Origin: Glebionis coronaria
Lineage: Eukaryota > Streptophyta > Magnoliopsida > Asterales > Asteraceae
Direction: 5' to 3'
DNA length: 64,000 bases
Assembly: GCA_025667525.1 (NCBI GenBank)
Contig: CM046876.1
Span: forward strand, 482,814,557-482,878,556
Both the position numbers and the translations under genes were made by a program. Every line of letters starts with the position of its first letter. Positions within the stretch are counted from its first letter, which is position 1. Shown in pieces: positions 45,721 to 58,391 of this stretch. Under the pieces are notes generated by a model. That model worked only from the letters and a program-made list of their open reading frames with translations, did no database searches and was not told the DNA's origin.

Positions 45721-48264
45721 TGGTTGTAGTGTTTTACTACTCTTTAGGAAAAGAGCGTAAATAGGGTAAGTATCGAGTGATGATTTAAGAAAATCAACAC
45801 TAATGACCCTTATGAATTCCAAGTTCGTTTCCCAAGGAGGTATATGTGTGTGACTAAGATGTACAAGATTTGAGATTAATATTTGGTTTAGAAAGGGATG
45901 AGAAAAGAAGATGACGGAGACGTAAAAATTAAAATAAGTACTACTAGAAAGTTAAAACGTAGAACCTTAAAAACCACAAAAATAAAAACTAATTCTAAAA
46001 ATTACCAAAAATTCACCAAAAATCAAAGTAAATAAACTAAGAGTTTACCAATGATCAAAACTTTTTCAAACCTTTTAAATAATTAAATATTCAATTTTTA
46101 AATGCTAATTAAAGCCCTAAAAATCAAATAAATTATCAAAAAGCCCAAATAAATATTTTTCAATTGGTAAACCTCTAAAATGACCTAAAAAGATTAAAAA
46201 CTATTTTTAGAAATTTTTAACCTAATAAAAACTATTTAAAATGATTTAAAAACTATTAAAACTTAAAATAATTATAAAAATTAATCTAAAAGAGATAAAA
46301 TTATTCTAAAAGTTGCTAAATTCTTATTTTAATGTATTAAACCTAAGAAAAATGGAAAAAGTTGGAAAATGTGAAATTTTAAAAATAATAATAAAATAAT
46401 AATAAAATAATATTAAAAATCCAAAAATTATAAAAAATTCTAAAAACTTGCAAAATAGTTTATTTTAACCTAAATAATCAGAAAATCAAAGTAAAATTAC
46501 CAAAATACCCCTATTGGGCCCTCAAATGGGCCAAAACCAAAAACAGTCAACACAAATGGGCGTTTGGGCCCAAAAAGTCAAACTTGGCCCAATTGACTTG
46601 GAAAAGCCCTATCTGACTCAAAATTCAATTCTAAGAACAAAACTTTAAAGGCCCAAAAGCTGAAAATGAGCTTATCACAGCTTATTGAACACTCAGCTTA
46701 TTCTTATTGGGCTTTTCAGCCCATTAAGCCATAAGCTAATGCCATAAGCTCTAATTTGACACACAACCTTCTTTTGGGATGCTTATGAGATCTGTAAAAA
46801 GAAATTTTGAAAAAGCTCACTCAATAAGCCAGAAATAAGCAAAGTAAAAATTCACTAAAAGACAAAATAGTCGTTTTAGAGATTTAGGGCACCTCAGGAC
46901 TTGATTCAACTTGCAAAAGATCACAAATGGACTCAATAAGCCAAATCAATCAACAAAAATCCAATAAGCACAACCAATAAGCCAGAATAAGCACAAATGA
47001 ACTTATGAAAAAGTCAATGGAGTTGGTTTTCTAGTCAAACCCTAAAGTCAACCCACCAAATGCTCCAGTATGAACAAATGGGTCAAAATATGAGCACCTA
47101 TCACAAAAACAAAGTTGTTGCTGGTTGGAATAAGCTATTATAGCTTATTGATAAGCTGAACCCAATTTTACACTATCAGTGGCAACTATTTGACCAAGCT
47201 TATTTGAGAGTTCTGGTTTGATTCAATTAGAAACAAAGGCACCCTTGTGATCAGTGAATCACAAGGAATCAATAGCAACAAGAAAATCACAATTTGGTTC
47301 ACAAAATAAGCCACAATAATCCAAACAGTCACCAGATATGCACCAGATATGGAAATAAGCAGTTAAGCACTTAATAAGCAAATTTAGATTGAATAAGCCA
47401 ACCAAACTTAACAGGATGTATACAAAAGCTATGTAAACTAAGAACAAACACAAAGCAACAAGAATCAAACACTGAATCAAAGTAAATAACAAGATCAAAG
47501 CACAAAATGTTTCTGATGAACAATGAACAATATGCAGACAAGTTTTGCTGATCTACTTGACACTTGATCCAATTTCAAGCCTCAAATCCTACTTCCCTGG
47601 TGTGAATAACTAAGGTTTAGCACTTGTTAGCCCTAGCCTAAGCTTAGATCTAGGTGTCCTCAAAATCCTAGCCAATTTTACCAAGTATTTAAGATTTTAT
47701 AGCCAAATTATGAATCTATGTGTTCAAACCCACAAAACCTGCAAACAGATGAACAATAGCACTCAAATAACAGATACCAACTCTTGCTAACAACAAACCA
47801 CAACTTAACAAGCCACAAATCCAATTTATGCAGTAATCCCAAACACCCTTTTAAAACTTGTTTTCACAATTTTTCAAAGGCTTATGCAGATTTAACCCAC
47901 AAAGTAGATCAATAACACCTCAATAACATCAAACCAAGCCAAATAAACAATAATCAACCACAATATCACAGATTCAAGCATAAACATGCAATAATCACCA
48001 AATTCAGAGAAATAAAAGAGAAAATGAAAAGGGAGAAGGATGCAAACCTCCAAGACCTACATCCAGGCCCTGGATTGTTTAAGCTTAGGTACTAGCAGAA
48101 CAAGTACCAGCTTCCAAGCTGCTAAGAAGAACAAAGCACAAGGTGAGATCAAAATAATACCAACTTTCTGATTTTTGATGCACAAGCTTTATCACTTAAA
48201 ACCTTGCCTCAAAAACCTTCAAACAAGATTATGGAACTCAGATTTTAGCTTATCAAACACCAAA
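45721..48264 (-). repeat. Younger Athila 5' LTR, truncated (2544 of about 3764 bp)
   Basis: Aligned to 32627-36390 from its first base, it breaks off at CACCAAA (48258-48264), where the full LTR continues with CTTTTATAAAT. A 32-bp segment present in the other LTR copies (34095-34126) is absent near 47188, between ACTA direct repeats. It carries more private differences than the other two LTRs. Confidence 0.93.
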
Positions 48265-48366
48265 TAAAGAAGTAAAACATTAATTAATAATATTATGAAA
48301 AGATAATATGTGTTCGAAACAACCAAGGTGAAGCTTGTTCAGGAAACTAAGAGTACTACGAGCATA

Positions 48367-50860
48367 TTACAGACATAAGTGTTCGAGAAAATGTTTAAAC
48401 AGATTACAAGTTACACGGGCATACCGGGCCTTCATTAAAAGCTTTCCACCATATTGAACCAGAGTCTCTTGAGCTTTATCATCAGGACCGCTCGCTGAAG
48501 CTTTGGAAGCATTAGAAGTCTCGGCCACAAGAGGGTTCTCAGTTGCAGGAACGATAGGCTTCTCCGCCGGGGTAAGCTGCATAATCTCGACCACTGGAAG
48601 ATTATTCGCCGCCGCCACCTTGGCCACGAAGGGGTACTCGACCGAGAATAAGGCAGTGATGTCTTCCTTCCAAGTCCTGGCCATTTCGACATTCAGATTG
48701 TCAGCAGCGGCAATAGCAGCAGTTATCTTCTCCGGGGTGCGATCGAACTCCACGGCTTTTAAGAACCCTGCATTATAAATACCCCCAGCTCCAAGAGAAG
48801 GAGGCATGCGATACTCATAACTAGCAAGCAACCTGCGTACAAGTATAGGAAAACCATCCCTCAGTAGAACATGCTTATCAACCTCCGCCTGAGCAATAAT
48901 TGAGGTCAAATGCTTGTTGTTGGCTTCGTGCTCTTTGATTCGGTCAAAATCCTTAATATGATCCTGAGCACTAATACCAAGAAGACGTTCCAGCTCCGTG
49001 ATCCTCTTATCCTTGGTCTCAAGCAAACCTCGCGAGTCCTGAGCCTCCCTCTCTAGCTTCTCAATAGTACCAAGACACTCTTGTTCCCGAGCAAGACAAC
49101 TGTTGTAATTATCCTCCAGCTTTTTGTGAGTGAGGGCCATCTGATCCAATACTGTCTTACTTGAAGAAAAGTGTCGTTGTACACCTTGCTGAGCTACAAC
49201 CAAACGAGAGTGATCCCGGCTATGGGCCTCATACCTCTTCAACAGCTCTAAAACTGTAAGAGTACTTCGAGCAAGGGTTTGATAAGCATGGCTTAGGACA
49301 TCATAGTTAGAAAGGGAGGTGAGCTCAACTTGTTCTGCCGGTGTAGCCAAATGAAACAATAGCTCCCGAGAAGAGTAATGAGAGTCAATGCGGACATCCT
49401 CTTCCAGACGCCATGGAGGCACAAACCTGCGTGAGGGGCCACGGTCATGAAATACGGGACATTTCATACTCCCTAAAGGAAAGAAATGTAACAAAAAAGG
49501 GATCAAAATATAAAAAAAGGAGAAGAAGAGGGAGTCACAAAAAAATGCAATAAAAGGTTAAGATAATCATACCTGTACCGTCGTCATGCACATCATCATA
49601 CACAGGAGAAGACTGATCACTAAGATTGATATGAGTAGGAGACTTGGATTTAGCGCCACTTGTCTTGCTGGTATTATCTTCAGATCTAGAAGGGTGGGAA
49701 TGATTTAGAGGGGGAGTCGAATGAACCGCTGTATCCTCCGTCCCCGAGGCCTCTTGAGTCTTGGCTCCTCCCTTTCGTTTAGCAACACGTCCAAAGGGTT
49801 CCCCACCAGCGGGTCTCTTCTTGGGTTTAATAACATTCTTACCCTCATGACGCAGACGGGCTGCAAGAACCTTAGGATCCGGAATAGTCACGGCCTCTTG
49901 CTGAGGAGTAAGGGCCGGAATAGCAGTCTTCACCGGCAAGTGTGGAGTAACCTTTGGTGGCGGGGTGGGCATCGTTTCATTCTCATCTCGGCCAATCTTA
50001 GCGTTATCAAAGGACGACAACTTGATAAATTCATCCATGGTAAGTTCTGCAAGAAAGAAAAAGACAACGGTTAGAGCGAGCGACAATAGCCCGCGGAAAT
50101 AGCAAAAAACATTTGTATGCAAAAGTACCCTTTTTTTATCAAGATCAACTACAATCCGACGGAACGGATGATTCTCATAAGGACACTATAAACCAGATAA
50201 AAACAACAAATGCTTGTGAGGAGGGCGAAGTAAAATGGGATTGTCAACAAGCAACGTTGTGTGATCCGCATTAAAATGTGTAGGGAAGTCATCATGAACA
50301 TTCGTATCTCTGTTCCTCCAGGGCATGGCATGAGGAATCTCCCTTCGGTCCAGAAGAAACCACTTGTGTTTTCAAAATTTCAAGCTAGATGTCGTCTCGG
50401 TCAAACACTTACCATACCTAGGAGGCCACCTGCCCTCGAATGAAAACCAATGACCCTGCTTCCACAGTCTATAAAACACGCGAAATAGATTCACTGTACA
50501 AGGTATATTCAGACTTCGACAACGAATTTCAAACATGGTAGCACGGTTAACACTTATGGGAACCAACTGAGAGATGTGTACACGAAAATACCGGATCACG
50601 GCTAAGAAGAAGCTTGAGAAGGGAATCCGAAGCCCCCCATGCTTCAAATAATCTTCATAAATCCCAATAAAACGCTCCGGAAGTTGATCCATAGTCAAGA
50701 GAGGATCATGTAGGCGAGGACGAAGCTCATCTGGAATAAGATATTTCCTAACGATCTTTTTAAGATCGTCATCAGATAACTTGGAAACCCTAATGTGCAT
50801 ATCGCACTTAGGATCGCGAAAGGAGGGCCCAACCTCATCCTCGGAATCACTAACAGACAT
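48367..50860 (-). pseudogene. Second copy of the antisense Tat gene
   Basis: Exon 1 50860-50129, exon 2 50046-49573, exon 3 49472-48367, with the same GT-AG introns as 22585-25080. The stops at 50372-50374 and 50186-50188 match those of the first copy. In addition, the A-run near the end of exon 1 (T-run on + at 50131-50137) is one base shorter, so exon 1 no longer joins exon 2 in frame. Exon 3 still reads through 360-odd codons with the coiled coil and the MPPSLGAGGIYNAGFLKAVE segment intact, with a few substitutions (for example PSRRFVPP preceded by DRG rather than DRY). The TATA box copy is at 50997-51006. Confidence 0.78.
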
Positions 50861-51275
50861 AACAAAATATATTAACATAAAATCGAAGAGGGAAGAAACG
50901 AGGGCACACCTGGCGAGAAAGTAATTCTTGAAGCAAAAAGCAACAATGGAGGAAAAAGAAAGAAAAAGAGAGTGAAACAAGAATGAAAAAAGGAAGGTAT
51001 TTATACAGGATGGAGAGACACTGAAGGGACGTGCACGTTTTCCCATGTTCAATCCACGTCGTTGAAATTGGAAGTAGAAACGTGGAGCCAGATCACAACC
51101 GATGAAACAAAACCCAATGTTTCGAGTGGGTGACATCGCAGGGACCAAAAGACAAAAACAATTAATGGGAAGTCAATAAGACGACTCACATTAATTAGGC
51201 CCGTTACTGTTCGGATCCACACATTTAAAGTATCACACCACTAGCTGATCCTAACGCTATGATACTGGGGGGACA

Positions 51276-51852
51276 TGTTCGCGTATGTCTCCGGCCAATG
51301 TCTCCGGACACGTGCACTACCCCGGACTATAGCCGAGACCCCAACAATTAATGAAGTCGGTATGTGAACAGTAGAACATTTAATGCCTAAGCCTAGGACT
51401 TGGTGAAAGGCAAAAGTAGCCTATCGTATTATCCAGTTTGCCTTCTTCAATCCAACGGAATAAACAAGCACCGTCGCCCTGGAAACGAATCCCTCGATTC
51501 ATGGTGAAAATCTTACCTTGGGCTCAGAACCTAGTCTATTGATGTGACTAGACATCCAGATATACTTGGTGGAGTAGTATAAATACTCCACACATTTAAT
51601 ACACACACAACTGACTCTTTACCATTATTACTCTTTGCATTTACACTTAATCTCCGGTATTCCACATCGGACACCACTTCCGTGATAGTTACTTACTCTC
51701 ACGCCGGAGCTTGGTCTCAGGGTCAAACCTGGGGCAAGGCTAACGTGTGTTGACTTGTGTTCGTAGGTTCTATACCAAGATACAAGAACACCATCATTGT
51801 GACTGAAGGGAATTTGCTAGCATTTGCCTAGCCGGAGAATTTTGCTTCAACA
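51276..51852 (+). repeat. Tat-1 3' LTR, second copy
   Basis: Copy of 25496-26072, preceded by the same polypurine tract (51264-51273). No differences stand out by eye. Confidence 0.85.
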
Positions 51853-52504
51853 GTAATTAAGTAAAAATATCAAGAGACTAGGTAGATTATATACAATACA
51901 ACGAACAAAAGAGCGTTGAATAACGTTGATGACGTATAGTCCCTAGTCGGGCTGGATAGTCTGACTCACGGGTACTACCCGCATCCACCAGGAATGGATA
52001 CTTGGGCGATGTGCGCACGCAGCCCAGAAGGCCCGGTAAGCCGCTGTCGCACAAGAGGCTGATTACTTTGCCAAGTCCTCGTCGCAGTGCGACAGGATCA
52101 GACAGAATATAACTTATATTATAGTTATATTCGCCTAAGGAAAAGGGATATACACTTTCCTTAGTTTGATAATGAAGAATCAAGCTATTTTGAGTCATTA
52201 TCTCTTCCTTAGGCCGCAAGAATAGGGAGCCCAGCCTGGACTCTCTTGAGTATAAAAGGAACCCATTCGGTTCCACAAAGGTACGATACACACAATACCC
52301 TAAACACTAATATACTCAAATCGATTACTTACTCTCACGCTGGAGTCTAATCGTGGGTCACAAACCCACGGTAAGCCTAACGGTGTCTGCTTAGTGCGTA
52401 GGGTCCTAAAACAAGTTTCACTTGGTGCAAGAGCCGGAGTCCACAAGACCCCGAATCAAGCCTAATTTGGGTCAATCTCGGTCCATCCAAATTTTGTATC
52501 AACA
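51853..52504 (+). repeat. Tat-2 5' LTR (right part), second copy
   Basis: Copy of 26073-26724, with TATA box at 52251-52258 and the primer site at 52508-52515. Single-base differences, such as CACGCTGGAG for CACGCCGGAG near 52337, are visible. Confidence 0.75.
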
Positions 52505-55500
52505 AGTTGGCGCCATCCATTTTCACGAACAAGTGTATTCAGCTGCAAAAACATATCAAAAATATGGTAAAAGAAGGCAAGTTGAAACACCTCGTTAAGG
52601 AAACCGTGAAAAACGAAGGACAAAAAATCGCTAGCACAACTATTTACATGGTGGAATCATGTCAGCGAAGGACAAAGCAAAAGGTGAGCCAAAAATTCTC
52701 AAAAGGAAAAGACATCTCCTTCCCATCGCTCAGCACTTGAGGAATATTGCAGAAGGTCCGCTAGTCATAGAAGTAAGCGTTGGTGAGCATAGCATACATC
52801 GGATGTATGTGGATGGAGGTTCATCAGCGGAAATAATGTATGAACACTGCTTTCTAAAGCTTAGCGCAGAAATAAAGAGCCAGATGGTGCCTGCGACTTC
52901 CCCGCTCATCGGATTCAACGGAGAAGCGGTATGGCCCTTGGGCCAATTAAAGCTAGTAGTAAAAGTAGGAAATGATGAGCACTCGACGAAAGTCTCGATG
53001 AATTTTTTGATCATACGGCCGCCGTCGCAATATAACGGGATCATAGGGCGGCCAGCTATACTAGCAATGTGACCGGTACCTTCCACGGCTCATGGCATGT
53101 TGAAATTCCCAGTGGATGGAGGGATCGTAACGATCTTCAACACGACAATAACACCCCCGGAGTGCAACGCGATCACAGAACCTCCTAGGATCACGATGGA
53201 ACCGAAGGTGAACTCACCACCAAACCTAAAGATAGCAGTGCATCCGCAGTATCTGGACCAGGAGATAACGATCGGAGGGACATTGTCTGACAAAGGAAAG
53301 ACAGACGTGTGTTGCCTTTTGAAGGATAACCTAGACGTCTTCGCATGGGAACCAAAATATATGACAGGGGTACCAAGGTCGATAGCCGAACACAAGCTTC
53401 AAATCCGCGAAGGATACCCTCCGGTTAGGCAAAATAAAAGAGGACAGACCCCAGAACGCAACAAATTAATATTGGACGAGGTAAAAAAGCTGGTAGATGC
53501 AGGAATCATGAGGGAAGTTTACTATCACGACTGGCTTGCTAACCCGGTAATGTTAAATAAACATGATGGCAGCTGGCGCATGTGCGTTGATTTTACAGAC
53601 CTCAATAAAGCTTGCCCTCAAGATTGCTATCCACTCCCAGAAATAGATTGGAAGGTGGAACCGTTGTGCAGGTACCCCTTTAAATGCTTCCTAGACGCAT
53701 ACAAGGGATACCATCAGATACAAATGGCAGAAGAAGATGAGGAAAAGACAACATTCCATACCAGCCAGGGCGTGTACTGTTACACAAAAATGTCGTTTGG
53801 ACTAAAGAATGCAGGGGCCACGTATCAACGACTGGTTGCTAAGGCATTTGAAGGCCAAATAGGGCGAATTTTGGAGGTATATGTCGATGATTTGGTAATA
53901 AAAAGTCACACGGAGAGCGAGCTTATTCGGGACATAGAGGAAACATTCTCTACACTCAGAAGGATAAACATGAAGTTAAATCCAAAGAAGTGCACTTTTG
54001 GGGCGACAGAAGGCATGTTCCTAGGATACATGATTGACCCCAATGGAATCAACCCCTGTCCGGAAAAAACAGACGCGGTCATTCAACTCTAGAGCCCAAA
54101 AACGAAAAAGGAAGTGCAGTCGCTAAATGGGAAGCTTGCAGGACTGAACAGGTTCCTGTCCAAATCAGCAGAAAAGTCGCTCCCCTTATTTAAAATGCTT
54201 AAAAAGTGCATCAAGAAAGGGGACTTCAATTGGACGAAGGAAGCAGAAAAGGCCTTCGAGGAATTAAAAGCGCATTTAGCTTCGCACCCTATGTTAGTCG
54301 CGCTACGACCTAAAGAAGAGCTGATGATATATTTGTCCACAACGCATGGAGCGATCAACGCGATGCTGATGACGGACAGAGAAAATGTGCAAACACCATT
54401 GTACTTCATAAGTAGAGCGTTACATAGCTCGGAGCTAAATTATACCCCAATAGAAAAATTGGTGCTCGCGCTAGTGTTTGTAGCGAAGAGGTTGCGCAGA
54501 TATTTCCAAGCGCACCCAATAGTGGTGATAACGGATCAACCCATAAAGCAGGTGATCTCAAAACCAGAGGTCGCAGGCAGATTCCAAAAGTAGAGTGTTC
54601 TACTAGGGAAACACAACATTACCTACAGACCGCGCAATGCCGTGAAAGGACAAATTCTGGCAGACTTTATCATTGAAAAACCGGAGGAAGGAGTTAAGGG
54701 GCTAGATCAAATGGAAGAGGACTAAGCCCCGTGGATTTTGTTCACAAATGGGTCGTCTTGCACTGATGGATCAGTTGCGGGGCTCATACTCACCAATCCC
54801 GAAGGAATGGAATTCACATACGCGTTATGTTTTGAGTTCACAACCACAAACAATGAGGCAGAGTATGAGGCGCTGATCGCAGGGCTAAGAATTGCAACGA
54901 GAATGGGTGTGTGCAATTTGGAAGCGAACGTAGATTCTAGACTGGTGGCAAACCATATACTTGGCGATTATGAAGCAAAAGAAGATAATATGGTGCAGTT
55001 ACAAAAAGCCAAAGCACTGATTGAGGGGTTCAATAGGTTCCAGATATGCCAAGTACCCAGGGGTGAAAACAAGAAAGCAGACGCACTTAGCAAGATAGCG
55101 TCCACCAGTTTTGCGCACTTGTCAAAACAGGTCCTAGTGGAGATCCTCAAGGATAAATCAATAAAAGAGCAAGAGGTAACCGCGATAGTAGAGGAAGAAG
55201 GTCCTACATGGATAACACCAATTCTGGACTATCTAGCCAATGATTCCCTCCCGGATGACGAAGTCGAGGCACGACGAATACGGAGACGATCAAGGTAATT
55301 TGAAATCAGAAACGGAATTCTCTACAAACGATCATTTCTTCAGCCATGGCTCAGATGCGTAGGGCCACGCCAAGCAAAGTACCTCGTAAGAGAAATCCAC
55401 GAGGGGTCGCGGCATGCACGCGGGGCCAAGGTCCGTAGTAGCAACAGCGTTGCGCAGTGGATATTACTGGCCAACTATGCACACAGACGCACGCACGCTC

Positions 55501-55718
55501 ATCAACAAATGCAACGATTGCTAGGTGCACAGGCCGATACTGCGGCAGCTCCAGGAGGAAATGACGCCTATCACTTCCCCATGGCCATTTTTTAAGTGGG
55601 GAATAGATATAGTGGGACCTTTTCCCGTCGCTGCAGGTGGTATTAAGTTCCTCATAGTCGCGATGGATTACTTCACGAGGTGGATTGAGGCGAAGGCAGT
55701 TGCAACTATCACGGGGAA
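52505..55718 (+). pseudogene. pol: Tat-2 gag-pol remnant, second copy
   Basis: Copy of 26725-29938 with the same gag deletion, the same stops (54090, 54591 and 54723) and the same Asn in place of Asp at the second RNase H motif. Protease YVDGGSSAEI, RT with YVDDLVIKS, RNase H and the truncated integrase are all recognisable. Differences include RT CVDFTDLN here against CVDFIDLN in the first copy (the Thr form looks ancestral), Thr/Ala in KRGQTPERN, and Val/Ala in GIDIVGPF. The sharing of all lesions shows that Tat-2 was dead before the duplication. It ends where the older Athila LTR copy starts at 55719. Confidence 0.9.
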
Positions 55719-57540
55719 TGATACAAGGCTTTTGCCCGGTAAGAAAATATCGTTGTTCCAAGTCTAATCGAATTGATAACTGGTTAACTATGCGACTCAG
55801 CTGTCTTTTGGTGGAAACAATAGTTGTGGTCGTTGTAGTAAAATTAAAAGTGCGAGACTTTAAAGTAAATCTAAATCTTTTAAAATAAATGGCGAGAATT
55901 TAAAACGTGACAAGAATTTAAAAGGCACTAAACGTAAATAACGCAAACTTAAAATTATCTAAGGCAAACTTAAACGCAACTAAAACTTAAACTAAGGCAA
56001 GGCTTAAAATAAATCTAAGGCAAGTAAACTTAAAGTGCGACTAAGTAAAAAGGCGGGAAAAGTAAAGCTTAAAAATTAAAACTTAAAAAATGAAACTAAA
56101 AAGAACCTGAAAACAGCTCATTCGGAATAAAAACTTGATCCGGAATAAATTCTTTATTCGGAATATGTCACTTATCCGGAATAAATCCTTCACTCGGAAT
56201 ATAAGCCTTGATCCGGAATGTTCACTTGGTTCGGAATATGAAGCTTGGTTCGGAATGTTTTGCTGATCCGGAACAATGTCTTGATTCAGAATATATTCCG
56301 AATGAACCACCTTGATCCGGAATGTTGTCTTGATTCGGAATGTTCCGAATAAACTCCTTCACTCGGAATGTTCCGAATGAACTCGCTGATCCGGAATACT
56401 TTCCCTTGACTCGGAATATTCTGCTGATCCGGAACAATTCCTCAAAACCTTCATTCGGAATGTTCCGAATGAACCTATTCCGAATGAACTTCCACCGATT
56501 CAGAACTTCTACTGATTCGAAACTTTCACTGATTCGGAACTTCCTAAACAAAACTTTGGTTCGGAACAATCACAACACAATTCCTTCACTCGAAATAAAC
56601 AACAAACGCCCTTCGTTCGGAATATCCTGCTTGATTCGGGACAGCCTGGGAAATGAACAGAAGCGAAGAACACGGGACAAAGAAAACACGAATCTAATCC
56701 AAAACTAATCAAATTCAACCAAAAGATTAAACGAGATTAATAACAAATAATCAACTAATGATAATCTATCAATCCAAATCAATCAAACTAACAATACTAA
56801 CCACAATAATCAAAACCCACTTAATCAATTTAATAAAACTCAAAAACATGAACATGAACAATAAACATAAAGATTAAGATCAAACAAGAAAGGCAGATAG
56901 AAGATCAAACAATAAAAGTAAAGATTGACAATAATTAAAAGGAAACTTACTTGAAATTAAATGTATTTAAGGTGCAAGACAGTTAATTAAATGACATGTA
57001 ATTAAAGAACAAGTAATTAAAGGGTGGAAGACTAATTGTCACACTTAGCCAACAACATGAAAATGAAATCCTAATCATCTATTTATAGGAGGATTAGGGA
57101 AGTGCTTAGGAAGCTTCCTCCCCTCTTTCTTCTTTCTTTATTGCATCATTAAGTCCTTAATCTTCTTAGTTCTTCGACTTTAATGACTTTGTCTCGGGAT
57201 TTCTTTAAACTCGTCTTGTAATTCTTCAATAAATTAGACTTGAGTTCTTCGGCTTTTAGTAAACTTCCGTCTTTTTACCTTTTCTTCGATAAATCTTCAG
57301 AATTGGTCTTGGACTTCCGTTCTTTTTGCACTCTTGATTTCTTGACTTCGTCTTTTGTCTTTTTCTTCGATAAAAGCCTGTGAATGCCCGTGTTTTCTCC
57401 CCTTTTCACATTTTCGTCCTAAATCACAACAAAAACACAAACCACGCATAATTCCGACATTTACGACATAAAATACACGTTTTGGCTTGGTTATTATTGT
57501 AGTTAAGTGGTAAAAAGGATGGGTGTTTACACACCTATCA
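55719..57540 (-). repeat. Older Athila-like 3' LTR, second copy
   Basis: Copy of 29939-31775, again TGATA...TATCA. It includes the CGGAA array at 56121-56640, one 15-bp unit shorter than the first copy. Confidence 0.85.
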
Positions 57541-58391
57541 AATCCCCTACACTTGACCATTGCAATGTCCTCATGCAATGCATTAATTACAAAGCACGAT
57601 TTACATTTTCCATTATAATCAATCCATATCGGCCTTTATTAAAGAGATAGAAAATTATAAACATTCAAAGGAAGAAAGTAAAGAAATCAAAAACATACCT
57701 TAGGGTTTTGAAAATGTCATGAATGATCATCATCCTTAAGTTTTCACTTTCTCCAAACCAAGCTTAAAAACGAGATCATTGTTATTATGAGTTAGCAAAC
57801 TAACACGAACTCATGTGGGCCAATTATTTACTTAGACTCCCTTATTCCTAGGTGTATCTCTTATATTTTATTGTTGTCTTGAATGATCACGAGGATACAT
57901 TGTTTGACTTATTTTGATAGTTATTTAGGCTGAAAATAAAGTGGGACGATTTAATCAATAGTTAGCTAAAGGACAAAATCTTTTAAAACTACTTCTCGGG
58001 ACCTCAAAAAGTTCATATCTTGGCATAACTCGCTTCGCGATTTGAGACCTTTCTCGGACCGATATTTGGCAGCGACTTCATACTTCGAATCTTGAGAGAC
58101 GTTCATAACATAATGGCCTTCTCTTCATAATAGGAATTTCTTCACTTGAAGTTTTGAGAGATTCTTCATATTTGGACCACGACTTCTTCATTTTTCTCCA
58201 ATCTTTATTTGGGATTTTGATATACAATGATCCGCCTCCTTTTAGGACTTGGATCTATTTATCCTCATACCTTGTTAGGGCCTTTTTGGATAGACTTCTC
58301 CATGATCTTTACGAGAGTATTTGATTTTCGTCGTGTGTCTCGATCCTTCATATTGATCTTTGATAAATGATTCTTCACATCACTTTTGGAT
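57541..58391 (-). other. Older Athila-like internal sequence, second copy
   Basis: Copy of 31776-32626 ending in the target site TGGAT (58387-58391). No gene. Confidence 0.8.

Larger units (their letters stand above)
32627..48264 (-). mobile_element. Younger Athila element, 5' LTR truncated by a duplication breakpoint
   Basis: 3' LTR 32627-36390, internal 36391-45720, partial 5' LTR 45721-48264, all read on the minus strand. The gag style, the DLG protease, the FMDD RT and an Asp-type primer site identify the Athila lineage (family knowledge). It inserted at TGGAT inside the older relative. Its internal region carries an hAT-type insertion at 38772-39519. The right part of the 5' LTR (about 1.2 kb) and the second target duplication were lost from this copy at the junction 48261-48264. 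Confidence 0.9.
48265..58391. repeat. Second copy of 22483-32626 (large tandem duplication)
   Basis: From 48265 the sequence equals 22483 onward with an offset of 25782, falling to 25780 after two 1-bp losses and to 25765 after the 15-bp loss in the CGGAA array. Few substitutions are visible over about 10 kb. It contains the antisense gene, Tat-1 3' LTR, Tat-2, the older Athila LTR and the start of its internal region. Junction microhomology is CAAA (48261-48264). Confidence 0.95.
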
